Source: Xanthomonas sp. (lineage in GTDB: Bacteria; Pseudomonadota; Gammaproteobacteria; Xanthomonadales; Xanthomonadaceae). Taken from it: a stretch of DNA of 64,000 bases. Location: the NCBI GenBank assembly GCA_018262705.1, contig JADFDQ010000005.1, positions 62,001 to 126,000 on the forward strand, written 5' to 3'. The translations under genes were made by a program, and so were the position numbers. Positions 31,121 to 39,979 of the stretch are shown here, piece by piece. Under the pieces are notes generated by a model. That model saw nothing but the letters and a program-made list of their open reading frames with translations, ran no database searches and was not told where the DNA came from. How positions within the stretch are numbered: position 1 is the stretch's first letter; each line of letters begins with the position of its first letter.

Positions 31121-33508
31121 CTACGGCTTGAGGCATTCCTTGGCCGCTTCCTCAACCGTCGCAACATGGATCGCTGTAGGCGTTCCAGCCCTCATTTTCC
31201 ACACCGTATAGCCACCCTTGGTCGGCTTCTCCCGCAGGGCGGTCTGCTTGCCCTCGGTGATGAAGCGGGTGAGCATCTTCGTTGTGCCGTTGTCCTGAAT
31301 GTCGAAGAGCTTGCGGGCCACAGCATCGGACAGCAGGTGCGCGCCCTTTGTGTCCAGGCAATAGACCAGCTTCCCCTTCCACACGAGGAAGTCGGGCGAA
31401 AACGACGCGCTGTCGCCCTCCGACAACAGCGGGATGCGGAAACCGCCGTTGCTGGGGTTGCGATGCCAGGTGTTGCCCAACTTGTCCAGCGCATTGGCGA
31501 ACTGCAGTTCTGGCTTGTTGAAGCCCGCGTAGCGCTCATACAACCCGTTGGTGAAGATCTGTGCCTTCTTGGGCACGCGCATGGCCGGAAACACGAACGG
31601 CTTAGCAGTCTCGTAGACCAGGCTGGTGCGTTGGTAGTAGGTCGCGACGATGTCGCGCGCCAGGACCTCGGCCCAGGCATGGGCGTTGCTGTTGGCTTCC
31701 ACGCGGATGTCGAACTTCGGCGCCTGAAGGTTGACCACGGCCAGCGCACCGCGCGACCGAGCCCGGATGGCGTTGTTCACCAGCCAACGCAGGCGCACGC
31801 GGTTGGAGTGGCCACTGGTCTGCCAATCGGTATCGCCATCCTTCTTGCCCAGATCAGAGATATCCACGACCTCGGACTTCTTCTGGGCCTCGCCCAGTGC
31901 ATCCGGATCGCTTTCCTTGATCGTGGGGAATTTCGCCACCAGGTCCGCGATGGCAGCCACCGCGTCGTCCGCGTCCGCTTTCACTTCGTGCAACACAACT
32001 GAGACATCGTCCCGCGGCTCGATTTCATCGGAGCCTCCATCGCTGCCCGCATAGGACTGGACGATTTCGATGCTGGTGCCGGCCTCCTGGAGCTTGGCGC
32101 GGACGGCATCGATGGCATCGGTAAAGACATTCTTTTTGTCGACGCGCAGGAAGAAGTGCGCACTGTTCAACAACGGCGCGTCGTAGTGCGTGGCGTTATA
32201 TTGGCGCAAGACGCGACCAATGATCTGCTCGACCTTGATCTGCGAACCCATGCTCTTGTCGATATAGCCGAGATAGCAGCCCGGATCGTCCCAACCTTCC
32301 TGGAGGCCCTGGTTGAAGATGATGTGCTGAAAGTCGCCAGCCTGGAACGCGTCAAAATCGCTCTCGCCCTTCGAGAACAGGTTCACGGCATCTGGCTTGT
32401 TGCCTTCCACGAACTTGAGGTCCGCGTAGATGGCGACCTTAGCCGGATCCACGCCCTTCTCTTCGACAAGATAGCGCCAGATCTTGATGGGTGGCGCATG
32501 GCGGTGCTGGAACGGCTTGGTGTGGTCGTCCTTGTCGCCATCGTCGGTGATGTTGGTCTTGCACACATAAATAGCCTTGGGCACGAAGCCCAATGCCCTT
32601 GCCTGGATTTCACGCTCGATCAGCTTCAAGCGATCGAACAGCTCGTCCAGGGAGCGTTCCATGGGGGCCGTGCTGCCGTCAAACTGGATGGCCGTCTTGA
32701 TCAGCTCGGCATTGACCACGGCCTCGCTGTCGACCAAGGTGATCGCGAACGCATCGGCGTCCGGCACGCCATCCTTGTTCAGCGCCGCGAGCTTGTCGAA
32801 TGCCTCAACGGCGTCGTCTACATCCGAAGCATCGCTTACCCAGGTCTTGAGCGGATGAAGCACCTTCTCATTGAACTGCACCGGCAACTTCATAGTCGCG
32901 CTGGCCAGCAGGTAAGCCTCCGGCTCCAGCTCCGCAAGGATCGCCGTCTGCTGATCCGAAAGATTGTGGCCTTCGTCGTAGACGATGATCAGGGGACGCC
33001 GCACGCCGCCAGCATCACGCTCGATCAATCGCTCCCACGGCGACTTGTCGCCGAATAGGTCTTGGTCGCGCTTGTAGATATTCAGCGCACCGTCCGCCTG
33101 CTCCTTGTTGTTGAACAGACCGGTGGTGGCCATCACGATCAACGGCGTGGAGCCATCCGAAATGGCCGAAGGCTCCAACTGCCCCGCACGAATGACGCGG
33201 AAGCCTTCTACGATCCCCGAATACTTTCCGCCACTTGAAAAATTGTTGTAGGTCTGCTGGACAACAGACTTGGCCTTGGACATCCAGAAGATGATCGGCT
33301 CGGCGCTCATGTGCATGCGCATGAGCGCGACCGCTTCGGCAAGGATCGGCGTCTTGCCCGCCCCAGTTATTGCCGACAGTGCCTGGTAATAAGGGCGCGG
33401 CAACTTGCCCTTGTAAGTCGGGCGGTATGGGTGATGCGCGAAAAACGCATAGCGATTTGCGATCTGGCTTGCGGCCTTTACCTGGAAGGGTTTGAGCTCA
33501 AGCTGCAT
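31121..33508 (-). CDS. res: Type III restriction enzyme, Res subunit
   Basis: The product is 795 aa. An SF2 helicase core is clear: Walker A ITGAGKT at about residue 48, DEGH box (IVYDEGHN), SAT motif (LLASATM) and motif VI GRVLRQY. The C-terminus holds a PD-(D/E)XK nuclease site (SPDFLVWKGKLVYCLDTKG). In type III systems Res translocates on DNA and cuts only when joined to Mod. The ATG at 33508 overlaps the mod stop by 11 bp. An in-frame extension further upstream is antisense-like and rejected. Confidence 0.9.
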   Translation of the reverse strand: MQLELKPFQVKAASQIANRYAFFAHHPYRPTYKGKLPRPYYQALSAITGAGKTPILAEAVALMRMHMSAEPIIFWMSKAKSVVQQTYNNFSSGGKYSGIVEGFRVIRAGQLEPSAISDGSTPLIVMATTGLFNNKEQADGALNIYKRDQDLFGDKSPWERLIERDAGGVRRPLIIVYDEGHNLSDQQTAILAELEPEAYLLASATMKLPVQFNEKVLHPLKTWVSDASDVDDAVEAFDKLAALNKDGVPDADAFAITLVDSEAVVNAELIKTAIQFDGSTAPMERSLDELFDRLKLIEREIQARALGFVPKAIYVCKTNITDDGDKDDHTKPFQHRHAPPIKIWRYLVEEKGVDPAKVAIYADLKFVEGNKPDAVNLFSKGESDFDAFQAGDFQHIIFNQGLQEGWDDPGCYLGYIDKSMGSQIKVEQIIGRVLRQYNATHYDAPLLNSAHFFLRVDKKNVFTDAIDAVRAKLQEAGTSIEIVQSYAGSDGGSDEIEPRDDVSVVLHEVKADADDAVAAIADLVAKFPTIKESDPDALGEAQKKSEVVDISDLGKKDGDTDWQTSGHSNRVRLRWLVNNAIRARSRGALAVVNLQAPKFDIRVEANSNAHAWAEVLARDIVATYYQRTSLVYETAKPFVFPAMRVPKKAQIFTNGLYERYAGFNKPELQFANALDKLGNTWHRNPSNGGFRIPLLSEGDSASFSPDFLVWKGKLVYCLDTKGAHLLSDAVARKLFDIQDNGTTKMLTRFITEGKQTALREKPTKGGYTVWKMRAGTPTAIHVATVEEAAKECLKP

Positions 33509-35441
33509 CCGTGCCGCCCTCGTTGTTGTAGGCGTCGGCCCTGGCATTGAAGCCGATGTGCTCCAGCACCTTGTCCGGGATCTGGTAGAACTCGATGTCC
33601 GTGCCGGTATACGGCGCAAGCGCCGCATAGACATGGTATCGGCCGACCAAACCATTGGCCTCGGCTTCCTTGACGATTTCCTTGTAGACGGCCCTGGTCA
33701 GCGTGGATGGCGCCTCGGGTGCCGTCCACACCAGATAAAAACCCTCGTTGCGATTGTTCACGGCGAACAGGTGCTTGTGTTCGCCTGCCGGTAGGCGCCG
33801 TAGGTAGGACTTGGCCTTGTCGTTGCGGTCCCAGTAACTGGCCAGCAACAGATCCATCATTTCCTCGCGCGCCAGGGCATTCACCGCTCTGGCATCGACC
33901 TTCTCCCGCTTCAAGGTCAGGAAGCGGAGGCCACCTCCCAGCGGCTCGCGCTTGCCGGACTTCCAGTTGCCCGTGATGACACGCTTCAAGCGATCGGCGG
34001 TCAGGGTCTTGGCGTAGTGGTCGCCCTTCGCATCATTGCCTTGCTCGACAAGAATGAAACGACGCTTGGCATCCTGTTCTTTGTTCAGTTCAAGAACGGC
34101 ATGACCTGTCGTGCCAGAACCCGCGAACGGATCCAGCACGATGCCATCGCGACGGCACCAGATTTGAATGATCTTTTTGATCAGGGCGAGCGGCTTGACG
34201 GTTTCGAAGTTATGGCCCTTGCCAACCACGGCATCAAGCTCTTCAACACCGTCTCGTGAGCGGCCGCTCATTGTCCGCAGCCACGAAACAGCGTCCACGC
34301 GCGGCGGTGCCTCGTCGTCATCCAGCCAGAATGTGGTAGGGACACTTCCCTGCCTCACCAAGCTCTTGTAAACCTTTCGAACGGGCTTTTGGTGGCCATC
34401 AACACCCCAATACAGATAAGGCCAGTTGAGGTCATCTAGGCGCTTTGTCGCGATGCCTTTGGCACGCTTAAGAAGCTTTTCCCTCTGGGACTTGTTCGCG
34501 GTGCCCCACCCCTTGAGCGACAGGGCCTTACCGCGGCCATCGCCGATATCCAGGTCCTCGTATTCCACGCCCCATTCTTCGAGCCACTTCTTCATCTTGG
34601 CTCGCTTGTTCGCCCAGTGGCGTTCTCCAGGATCGTGAAACTCACCGGTGAACGGCGACTGGATCGCATAGTTGGCAAGCTTGCTTGCCCCCTTGCCGGT
34701 AAGATCGCCCTGTTTCCAGTCCGATAGCGTGTCGTTGTCGATGTTGCCGAAACGAGCATCGGCCAGCGTAGACCGCTCGATCAGCCCAGTTTTGGCAATG
34801 TCCGCGGACTTGGCATAGACCAGCACATATTCCGTGGTCAGAGACAACTTCGACGACTGGTTTTTTGGGGTCGTCTTCTGCCAGTTGATGATGCCGATGC
34901 GATTTTCTTCGTGGAAAATCTCGTCCATCAGCATCCCTAAACGATAGAGCTCACGGTGGTCAATGCAGATCGCAATGACACCACCGGGCTTGAGCATCTC
35001 GCGCATCATCCACAACCGTGGGGTCATGAAGCGCAGCCACTTGCTATGGCGCGACCCATCATCCTTGGCTACGAGCTCCCCCAGGTCCGGATCGTTCGGA
35101 TCCTTGTCCCACTTGTCGTTGTAGCGGAAATCTTCGCCCGTGTTGTAGGGCGGATCGGTGAGCACCAGATCGACCTGGCCGCGATACTTGTAGAGCGTGA
35201 CCATGGCCGACAGGTTCTCGCCATCCCACAGCTCGTTGGCGACCTGTTCTTCTTCGGAGCCAACCGACGCGCGCTTGTTGATCTCGCACATCTTCGGCTT
35301 GACCTGACGGACGATCTGCCAAGGGGCCGTTCGGCCCGTGTAATTCAAATTGATGCCGTCCTTGCCGGCGTCCGCGCGCTCGGCGTCTTGCTCCATCAGC
35401 AGCCGGATCAACGCGGCCCTCGGCATCTCTTCGTATTTCAT
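33498..35441 (-). CDS. mod: Type III DNA methyltransferase, Mod subunit
   Basis: The product is 647 aa. The methyltransferase is of the beta class, as the order is DPPYNTG (residues 96-102) before the SAM site DPFAGSGTTGHAV (about 440). The region between holds the target recognition domain. The Mod subunit adds N6-methyladenine to the recognition site. The ATG at 35441 (MKYEEM) was chosen over an upstream extension. No simple-sequence tract that would phase-vary the gene was seen. It overlaps res. Confidence 0.92.
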   Translation of the reverse strand: MKYEEMPRAALIRLLMEQDAERADAGKDGINLNYTGRTAPWQIVRQVKPKMCEINKRASVGSEEEQVANELWDGENLSAMVTLYKYRGQVDLVLTDPPYNTGEDFRYNDKWDKDPNDPDLGELVAKDDGSRHSKWLRFMTPRLWMMREMLKPGGVIAICIDHRELYRLGMLMDEIFHEENRIGIINWQKTTPKNQSSKLSLTTEYVLVYAKSADIAKTGLIERSTLADARFGNIDNDTLSDWKQGDLTGKGASKLANYAIQSPFTGEFHDPGERHWANKRAKMKKWLEEWGVEYEDLDIGDGRGKALSLKGWGTANKSQREKLLKRAKGIATKRLDDLNWPYLYWGVDGHQKPVRKVYKSLVRQGSVPTTFWLDDDEAPPRVDAVSWLRTMSGRSRDGVEELDAVVGKGHNFETVKPLALIKKIIQIWCRRDGIVLDPFAGSGTTGHAVLELNKEQDAKRRFILVEQGNDAKGDHYAKTLTADRLKRVITGNWKSGKREPLGGGLRFLTLKREKVDARAVNALAREEMMDLLLASYWDRNDKAKSYLRRLPAGEHKHLFAVNNRNEGFYLVWTAPEAPSTLTRAVYKEIVKEAEANGLVGRYHVYAALAPYTGTDIEFYQIPDKVLEHIGFNARADAYNNEGGTDAA

Positions 35442-35753
35442 CAGCTCGCCTATCTCGTATCGGCGGCACAAGGCCGCAAAAAATGGCCCAGGGGCCAAGG
35501 GTGTTGCGTGGGACGGCCAGCCGCAGGCGCGACTGCCGGTGAGCCACCGTAGTCGTCCGCGGTCTCACCGGCTGCGCCGGGTCGTGCCCGCCCCTTTGGG
35601 TAGCGTCTCAGACCCTCGCCTGAAAGGCACTACCCCACAGTCGATTGTTGCAACGGCGCACCGGATAGGCAAGAAATCAGGCGCAGAAGCCGCAATAGCG
35701 CAATGACGCCCTTCCCGGGCGCCACGGTGTGCGCAGGACGACCGAAGGCTGGG
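35442..35753. other. Intergenic with a 9-bp hairpin
   Basis: No gene recognised. GCCGGTGAG at 35535-35543 pairs with CTCACCGGC at 35564-35572. No T-run follows, so it is not an obvious terminator. Confidence 0.5.
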
Positions 35754-36242
35754 TTAGACCCAGCCCCTGGCGGCCATGCTCACTGGCGCCTTGGCGCCGC
35801 CGACCACGAAGTGGTCCAGAAGGCGGACATCGACCAGTGCCAGCGCCTGCTTGAGCCGGGTGGTGAGGGCCCTGTCGGCCGCGGAGGGCTCGGGTTCACC
35901 GGAGGGGTGCTGGTGGCCAAGGATGACGGCCGCGGCATTGAGCTGCAGGGCGCGCTTGATCACCTCTCGGGGATGCACTTCGCAGCCGTCGATGGTGCCG
36001 TGGAACAGATCCTCGATGGCGATCAGCCGATGGCGGGTGTCCAGGAAGGCGACGGTAAACACCTCGTGCTCGATGTGCGCCAGGCGCATCTTCAGGATGC
36101 GGCCTGCCGCTGACGGATCGGACAGCTGCTCTCCGCGCTCGAACCGGCGGGTCAGGATCTCCTCGGCCGCTCGCAGGATCTCTTCTTCGGTCGTGGTCGG
36201 GGTCAGCTGGTAGTGCCCCAGGATGTCTCGTGCGCAACCCAT
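35754..36242 (-). CDS. RadC-family JAB/MPN domain protein
   Basis: The product is 162 aa. The metal-binding motif is GHQHPSGEPEPSAADRALT (His-x-His-Pro-x-Gly and a later Asp), usual in RadC/DUF2466 proteins. The upstream part is a short helical segment, so it is a plasmid-type short RadC. Family members occur on ICEs and anti-restriction islands, but activity is not established. The ATG at 36242 has GGGAG upstream. It lies between the R-M operon and a secreted protein gene. Confidence 0.8.
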   Translation of the reverse strand: MGCARDILGHYQLTPTTTEEEILRAAEEILTRRFERGEQLSDPSAAGRILKMRLAHIEHEVFTVAFLDTRHRLIAIEDLFHGTIDGCEVHPREVIKRALQLNAAAVILGHQHPSGEPEPSAADRALTTRLKQALALVDVRLLDHFVVGGAKAPVSMAARGWV

Positions 36243-36545
36243 TGTTCTTCTCCCGTCGCGCCGTCGTGGCGCTCGTGGGATCCGGTGGGCTGGGCCGATG
36301 GGGTCTGGGCGCACCGCAGGCCGAAACGAAGAGAAGGAGCCGCAAGGCTTGAGCCCGGGCCAGGCCCTGCCAAGGTGCCCACTGAAGAGCGCCTGGTGCG
36401 TGGGAGATGTGGGCTGAAGCGCCCTGGGGTGCTGCTGGACCTCGACTATTCGAAGACCTGCAGCCGAAAGACCCGCGCGTTGGACGCGGGCCCCTCCGTC
36501 AGTGGCTGGTATCGGTGCCCCTTTTAAGAGCACGAGGCCGTCGCC
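36243..36545. other. Intergenic, no gene recognised
   Basis: No convincing frame was found. A hairpin at its right end is listed separately. Confidence 0.4.
36472..36490 (-). terminator. Possible weak terminator
   Basis: Read on the minus strand, CCCGCG, a 7-nt loop and CGCGGG are followed by TCTTTC. It lies 56 bp after the stop at 36546. The T-run is short. Confidence 0.35.
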
Positions 36546-37448
36546 CTACTCCACCACCGGCATGAACGCGTCGGGGATGCGGATACCCTGGGCAGGTAGC
36601 GGGGAGGTGTCGCCCAGGCACTCGCGTGCCCAACCAACAGCCTCAACCTCCAGCCACAAGACATCATCGGCACCGTAGCTTGCTCGGGGACCGGCGTGGA
36701 GACCACGATCAGATACGAGATGTGCGAACTCCGTGAGCTTCCACAGATAGCGATCACGCTTGGCAATGATCGACGGGAGATTTCGTTGTTTCTGGCAGCT
36801 ACCCGCACGGACCTTGTCCAGTGCTCGATCAATCACCAGAGCGTTGTCATGGATGACACGCTGGGCGCGCTCAAGGGCGACGGGCGGATAGTTGGCTCGA
36901 TCGGTGCCGAGCGCCTGCGCCAGCGCGTCCGGGATCGAACCAAACTGCTGCTGATCGGGCGCCACACCTTTGCACAAAACCTGGTGGACCTCGTCCTCCG
37001 CAACCGGCGATAGCCTCTCGACATAGCGCCCGGCCATCGCACCCTTGCGCTGGATGGCCCCTTGCTCCTTGGAGAACACCGCTTTCTGACCGTATTGAGC
37101 GACAAGGTAGTCAAGAACAGTGGTGCGTGCCGCGGCACAGTCGTGCTCGATGCGGACCCGGACCTCCGGGGTCAACCGGGGGTCAGTGAAAACGATCCCG
37201 TCCAGCAATGCGATGCTGGTGCGGCGAATTTTGCCTCGCTTCGCAACATTGCCGACCTCCACGGCCACGGTGAGACCATTGTCGGCAGCCAGGTCGCCGA
37301 CAACCCACCGCTCCTGCGCCGGCCACGGATCCGAAGCGACACCGCGGATATCTTTCGCCATACCGTCTGGCGCAACAGCCAGCAGGATCGCGAGTCCTGC
37401 GATATTGCCCAGCCATAGGAGGGCGCTGGTTATCTTCTTCGTGTGCAT
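36546..37448 (-). CDS. Secreted or periplasmic hypothetical protein
   Basis: The product is 300 aa with a signal peptide (MHTKKITSALLWLGNIAGLA to AVAPDGMA, cleavage near residue 31). The mature protein is mixed helical/strand with three cysteines (EHDCAAA, QVLCKGV, GSCQKQ). GGAGATCACC precedes the ATG. It follows an unknown gene in the same direction under a type B promoter. No family recognised. Confidence 0.6.
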   Translation of the reverse strand: MHTKKITSALLWLGNIAGLAILLAVAPDGMAKDIRGVASDPWPAQERWVVGDLAADNGLTVAVEVGNVAKRGKIRRTSIALLDGIVFTDPRLTPEVRVRIEHDCAAARTTVLDYLVAQYGQKAVFSKEQGAIQRKGAMAGRYVERLSPVAEDEVHQVLCKGVAPDQQQFGSIPDALAQALGTDRANYPPVALERAQRVIHDNALVIDRALDKVRAGSCQKQRNLPSIIAKRDRYLWKLTEFAHLVSDRGLHAGPRASYGADDVLWLEVEAVGWARECLGDTSPLPAQGIRIPDAFMPVVE

Positions 37449-37478
37449 GGTGATCTCCCAATTCAGCAGAGGTGCATA

Positions 37479-37922
37479 TCAGGCTCGCAAAACGGCCCGC
37501 GGTAACTTCCGGCCCAGCGTCCTGGCCTGACGGCTCATGTCCTTCCAGCCTTGCTGCCACTGCTCGATCGTGCCGGCGCGGGCAAACTGGCAACCGGGAT
37601 ACAACTGCTGCGCCTTGGCCAGCAGAAGTTCCAGGTTCCGGGCGCGGACCACGACCTTGTCGTGGGGCTTGCCGTCCTTGACCACGGCCAGGCAGTAGCG
37701 GCGCGTGGCGCCGGCAGGCGACTTTTCGGCATGGTGGACCGGCTTGCGGATCCAGCCATTGAGCGCCGAATAGGTCTCGCCGCTACTCATGGCCAACATC
37801 AGCTTCGGAAAGCGTTGCTCCAGATCCTCAAGACCTGCTGGGCCGGCATCGGCCATGCAGACGAGCGTGCGGCTGTCGTCGTCGCCGTCTGGCCAGACCA
37901 GGTAAAGGTCGGTGGGGATCAT
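37479..37922 (-). CDS. Hypothetical protein
   Basis: The product is 147 aa, soluble, starting MIPTDLYLVWPDGDDDSRTL. The middle contains basic and aromatic residues and the C-terminus is a basic helix (KDMSRQARTLGRKLPRAVLR), as in many nucleic acid-binding proteins. AGGAAGG precedes the ATG at 37922; an ATG ten codons earlier falls at the end of the promoter and is less likely. Function unknown. Confidence 0.5.
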   Translation of the reverse strand: MIPTDLYLVWPDGDDDSRTLVCMADAGPAGLEDLEQRFPKLMLAMSSGETYSALNGWIRKPVHHAEKSPAGATRRYCLAVVKDGKPHDKVVVRARNLELLLAKAQQLYPGCQFARAGTIEQWQQGWKDMSRQARTLGRKLPRAVLRA

Positions 37923-37949
37923 CGTCCTTCCTGAAGGCGGGTCATGTTT

Positions 37950-37978
37950 CATGCAATGCTAAATTGGCTCTTTGTCAA
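37950..37978 (-). promoter_or_regulatory. Type B promoter (TTGACA-N17-TGCATG)
   Basis: TTGACA at 37978-37973 and TGCATG at 37955-37950 with 17-bp spacing. It should drive 37922 and 37448. Confidence 0.55.
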
Positions 37979-38028
37979 TGTTTTGGCCTAGGCGACGGCA
38001 GGTTTCTGCGCTCAAACATCATGCCCTC

Positions 38029-38742
38029 CTACAGTCGCATCCCGCGACGCTTGGGTAGTTGGGCCTGTTCCATGGCCACTTGACTCAAGACGGCCGGATC
38101 GTTCAAGTCGGGCAGCTGGGCGGTGTCGCGCTCCAGCCGCTGACGCAGGTCTTCGGCCTGGCGGGCCAGAAACGGTCTCAACATGTCCTCGTTGCCGCGC
38201 CAAGTGGCCATCTGAAATGGCGTCACGCCATCAGTGTCCTGCGCGTCGATATTGGCCCCCGCCTCGATCAGTAGCCGGCAGCATTCCGGTCTTACGCTAG
38301 TGGCAACCCAGTGCAATGGAGTTCGTCCATCGTCATCCACTGCATCGACATTTGCACCAGCCTTGATCAATGCCGCAGTCAACTCCTGGTTGCTGGAAGC
38401 AAAGTGCAGAGCAGTGCGTCCAGCATCATCGGCTGCAGAGATATCTGCGCCGGCGTCAATCAATAGCTGGGCCACATCCGGCCATCGTTGTCCTACAGCA
38501 ATCATGAGCGCAGTTTCATCATGTCGCGATGTGGCCGCATTGATATCGGCGCCTTCCTTGATCAATAGGCTCGCCACTTCCTTGCGACCAAGCTTGGCCG
38601 CCAGCTGAAGCGGCGACAACCCGTCTTCATTAATGTCGTTGACCTTGGCGCCCGCGCCCAGAGCGGCGTGAAGTTCGTGGGTGTGCCCGCTGAAAACAGC
38701 ATCGAAAATCCGCTGGTGTGGCGGATTGAGTGTGGTCTTCAT
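38029..38742 (-). CDS. Ankyrin-repeat protein with PKRRGMRL tail
   Basis: The product is 237 aa. At least five ankyrin repeats are seen (for example GLSPLQLAAKLGRKEVASLL, AGRTALHFASSNQELTAALI and GRTPLHWVATSVRPECCRLL). The C-terminus LPDLNDPAVLSQVAMEQAQL then PKRRGMRL is almost identical to that of the ankyrin protein at 39976-40767. There is no signal peptide. Its ATG overlaps the stop of the M15 peptidase gene, so they are translated together. A conserved tail after variable repeats suggests a localisation or secretion signal, which is an inference. Confidence 0.8.
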   Translation of the reverse strand: MKTTLNPPHQRIFDAVFSGHTHELHAALGAGAKVNDINEDGLSPLQLAAKLGRKEVASLLIKEGADINAATSRHDETALMIAVGQRWPDVAQLLIDAGADISAADDAGRTALHFASSNQELTAALIKAGANVDAVDDDGRTPLHWVATSVRPECCRLLIEAGANIDAQDTDGVTPFQMATWRGNEDMLRPFLARQAEDLRQRLERDTAQLPDLNDPAVLSQVAMEQAQLPKRRGMRL

Positions 38743-39512
38743 TGCTGGTCCATGGCCATACGCATGTTCAGGGAAGCGAAATATTGGGGCGCCGAGCGGA
38801 TCGCGGCCTGGCATTCAACCCGCTTCTCGACATGGCCGTAGTCGCGCGGGTTCGCCCAGGCGCCGCCCCACTCCAGGCCTTGTGCTACCACAAGCTCGCC
38901 GAACAGATGGTAGCCTCGCATTACCCAGGGATCGCTCATGTCGTATTGCGGCGCACCATCGCGGAACACGACGCTATCCACTGCCAGCCCGTATTGGTGG
39001 CAGGAACGCATGGCTCCCACCGTGGTAATCCCTCCGCCCAGTGCCAGCAGCTGCGCCTGGCGCTGCGGCGATCGAAAGGTTTCCACTGGCATCACTGTGT
39101 AGCCCTGGGCGCGCATCTGCGCGTAGACCTGGTTCAGCGAGGCCAGCAGGCCTGGATCTACATAGTCCAGGGCGTCCAGCCGTCGAAGGATGGACGCCAT
39201 GTCCCGCTGCTCTCGCAGGGCACGGCGGGCGGCGGCTCGTGCTTGCCGGCGTTGCTCGTTGGCTTTAGCGGCGCCCGCCTGGTAGGTCCAGGTGGGCATT
39301 TCACAAGCGATGGCCTGACCCAGGATCGGCGAGACGATGCTGGGATCCTGGATCGGTGTGCTGACCATGGGACTAGCCAGAGCAGCGCCTGAGGTTGCGA
39401 TCGGCGAGACGATGCTGGGATCCTGGATCGGTGTGCTGACCATGGGACTAGCCAGAGCAGCGCCTGAGGTTGCGGCCAGCAACAATGCCATGATGAAAGT
39501 CGGTCTATGCAT
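38739..39512 (-). CDS. Secreted M15-type peptidase
   Basis: The product is 257 aa. The signal peptide MHRPTFIMALLLAATSGAAL is followed by a polar segment that was duplicated (25 residues twice). The peptidase domain shows ETFRSPQRQAQLLA, then SCHQYGLAVDSVVF (H-x(3)-G-x-A-x-D, metal ligands) and DYGHVE (last His). This is the zinc D-Ala-D-Ala carboxypeptidase / endolysin-like M15 fold, acting on peptidoglycan in the periplasm. Such enzymes help conjugation machinery pass the cell wall. GGAGGAGCTT precedes the ATG. Confidence 0.75.
   Translation of the reverse strand: MHRPTFIMALLLAATSGAALASPMVSTPIQDPSIVSPIATSGAALASPMVSTPIQDPSIVSPILGQAIACEMPTWTYQAGAAKANEQRRQARAAARRALREQRDMASILRRLDALDYVDPGLLASLNQVYAQMRAQGYTVMPVETFRSPQRQAQLLALGGGITTVGAMRSCHQYGLAVDSVVFRDGAPQYDMSDPWVMRGYHLFGELVVAQGLEWGGAWANPRDYGHVEKRVECQAAIRSAPQYFASLNMRMAMDQQ
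39324..39473. repeat. Two 75-bp tandem direct repeats
   Basis: The unit starting GATCGGCGAGACGATGCTGG lies at 39324-39398 and again at 39399-39473, in frame within the signal peptide region of the M15 gene. The copies are identical in the part read. Confidence 0.9.
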
Positions 39513-39529
39513 AAGCTCCTCCATATCTC

Positions 39530-39558
39530 CATGCAAACCTATTTAGCGCGTTTGTCAA
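39530..39558 (-). promoter_or_regulatory. Type B promoter (TTGACA-N17-TGCATG)
   Basis: TTGACA at 39558-39553 and TGCATG at 39535-39530 with 17-bp spacing, directly before the peptidase and ankyrin genes. Confidence 0.55.
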
Positions 39559-39571
39559 GAACACGGGCACA

Positions 39572-39979
39572 CTAAAGCCTTGAAGAGCGTGGCTTGGCCG
39601 TGGCCGGCGCGGTCTTCTTGAGTAGCGACTGCAACAGATTATGGGAGACGCGTTTGCGGTCAATGTCCTGCGCCCATGCCTCGACCTCTGGCGCGAAGGG
39701 GCCATGGACAGACTGATGGATCCGTTCGAAATCGGCGCCATGGTCGCGCAGCACCCACACGACCCGCTCAAGCCGTTCTACGAATGAACGATGCGCGCGG
39801 TCAGTGCTAAAGCTCACGCCGCCAAGGCGGATGAGGTTGAACTGAAGCATGGCATTGGCCAGGGGTGTGCAGTCGAAGTCATCCAGTGCATCGACCTGGG
39901 CGCCAGACTTGAGCAAGCGCCGACATTCTTCCGGTTGGGCGTGGGATGCGGCCAGGTGAAGCAGTGATTGAGCCTTCAT
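39572..39979 (-). CDS. Short ankyrin-repeat protein
   Basis: The product is 135 aa. One clear ankyrin repeat pair is seen (SLLHLAASHAQPEECRRLLK, then GAQVDALDDFDCTPLANAML). The rest is a helical Arg-rich region with an R-rich tail (TAKPRSSRL). It overlaps the ankyrin gene at 39976 by 4 bp (ATGA). It lacks the PKRRGMRL tail, although its last residues are also basic. Confidence 0.7.
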   Translation of the reverse strand: MKAQSLLHLAASHAQPEECRRLLKSGAQVDALDDFDCTPLANAMLQFNLIRLGGVSFSTDRAHRSFVERLERVVWVLRDHGADFERIHQSVHGPFAPEVEAWAQDIDRKRVSHNLLQSLLKKTAPATAKPRSSRL

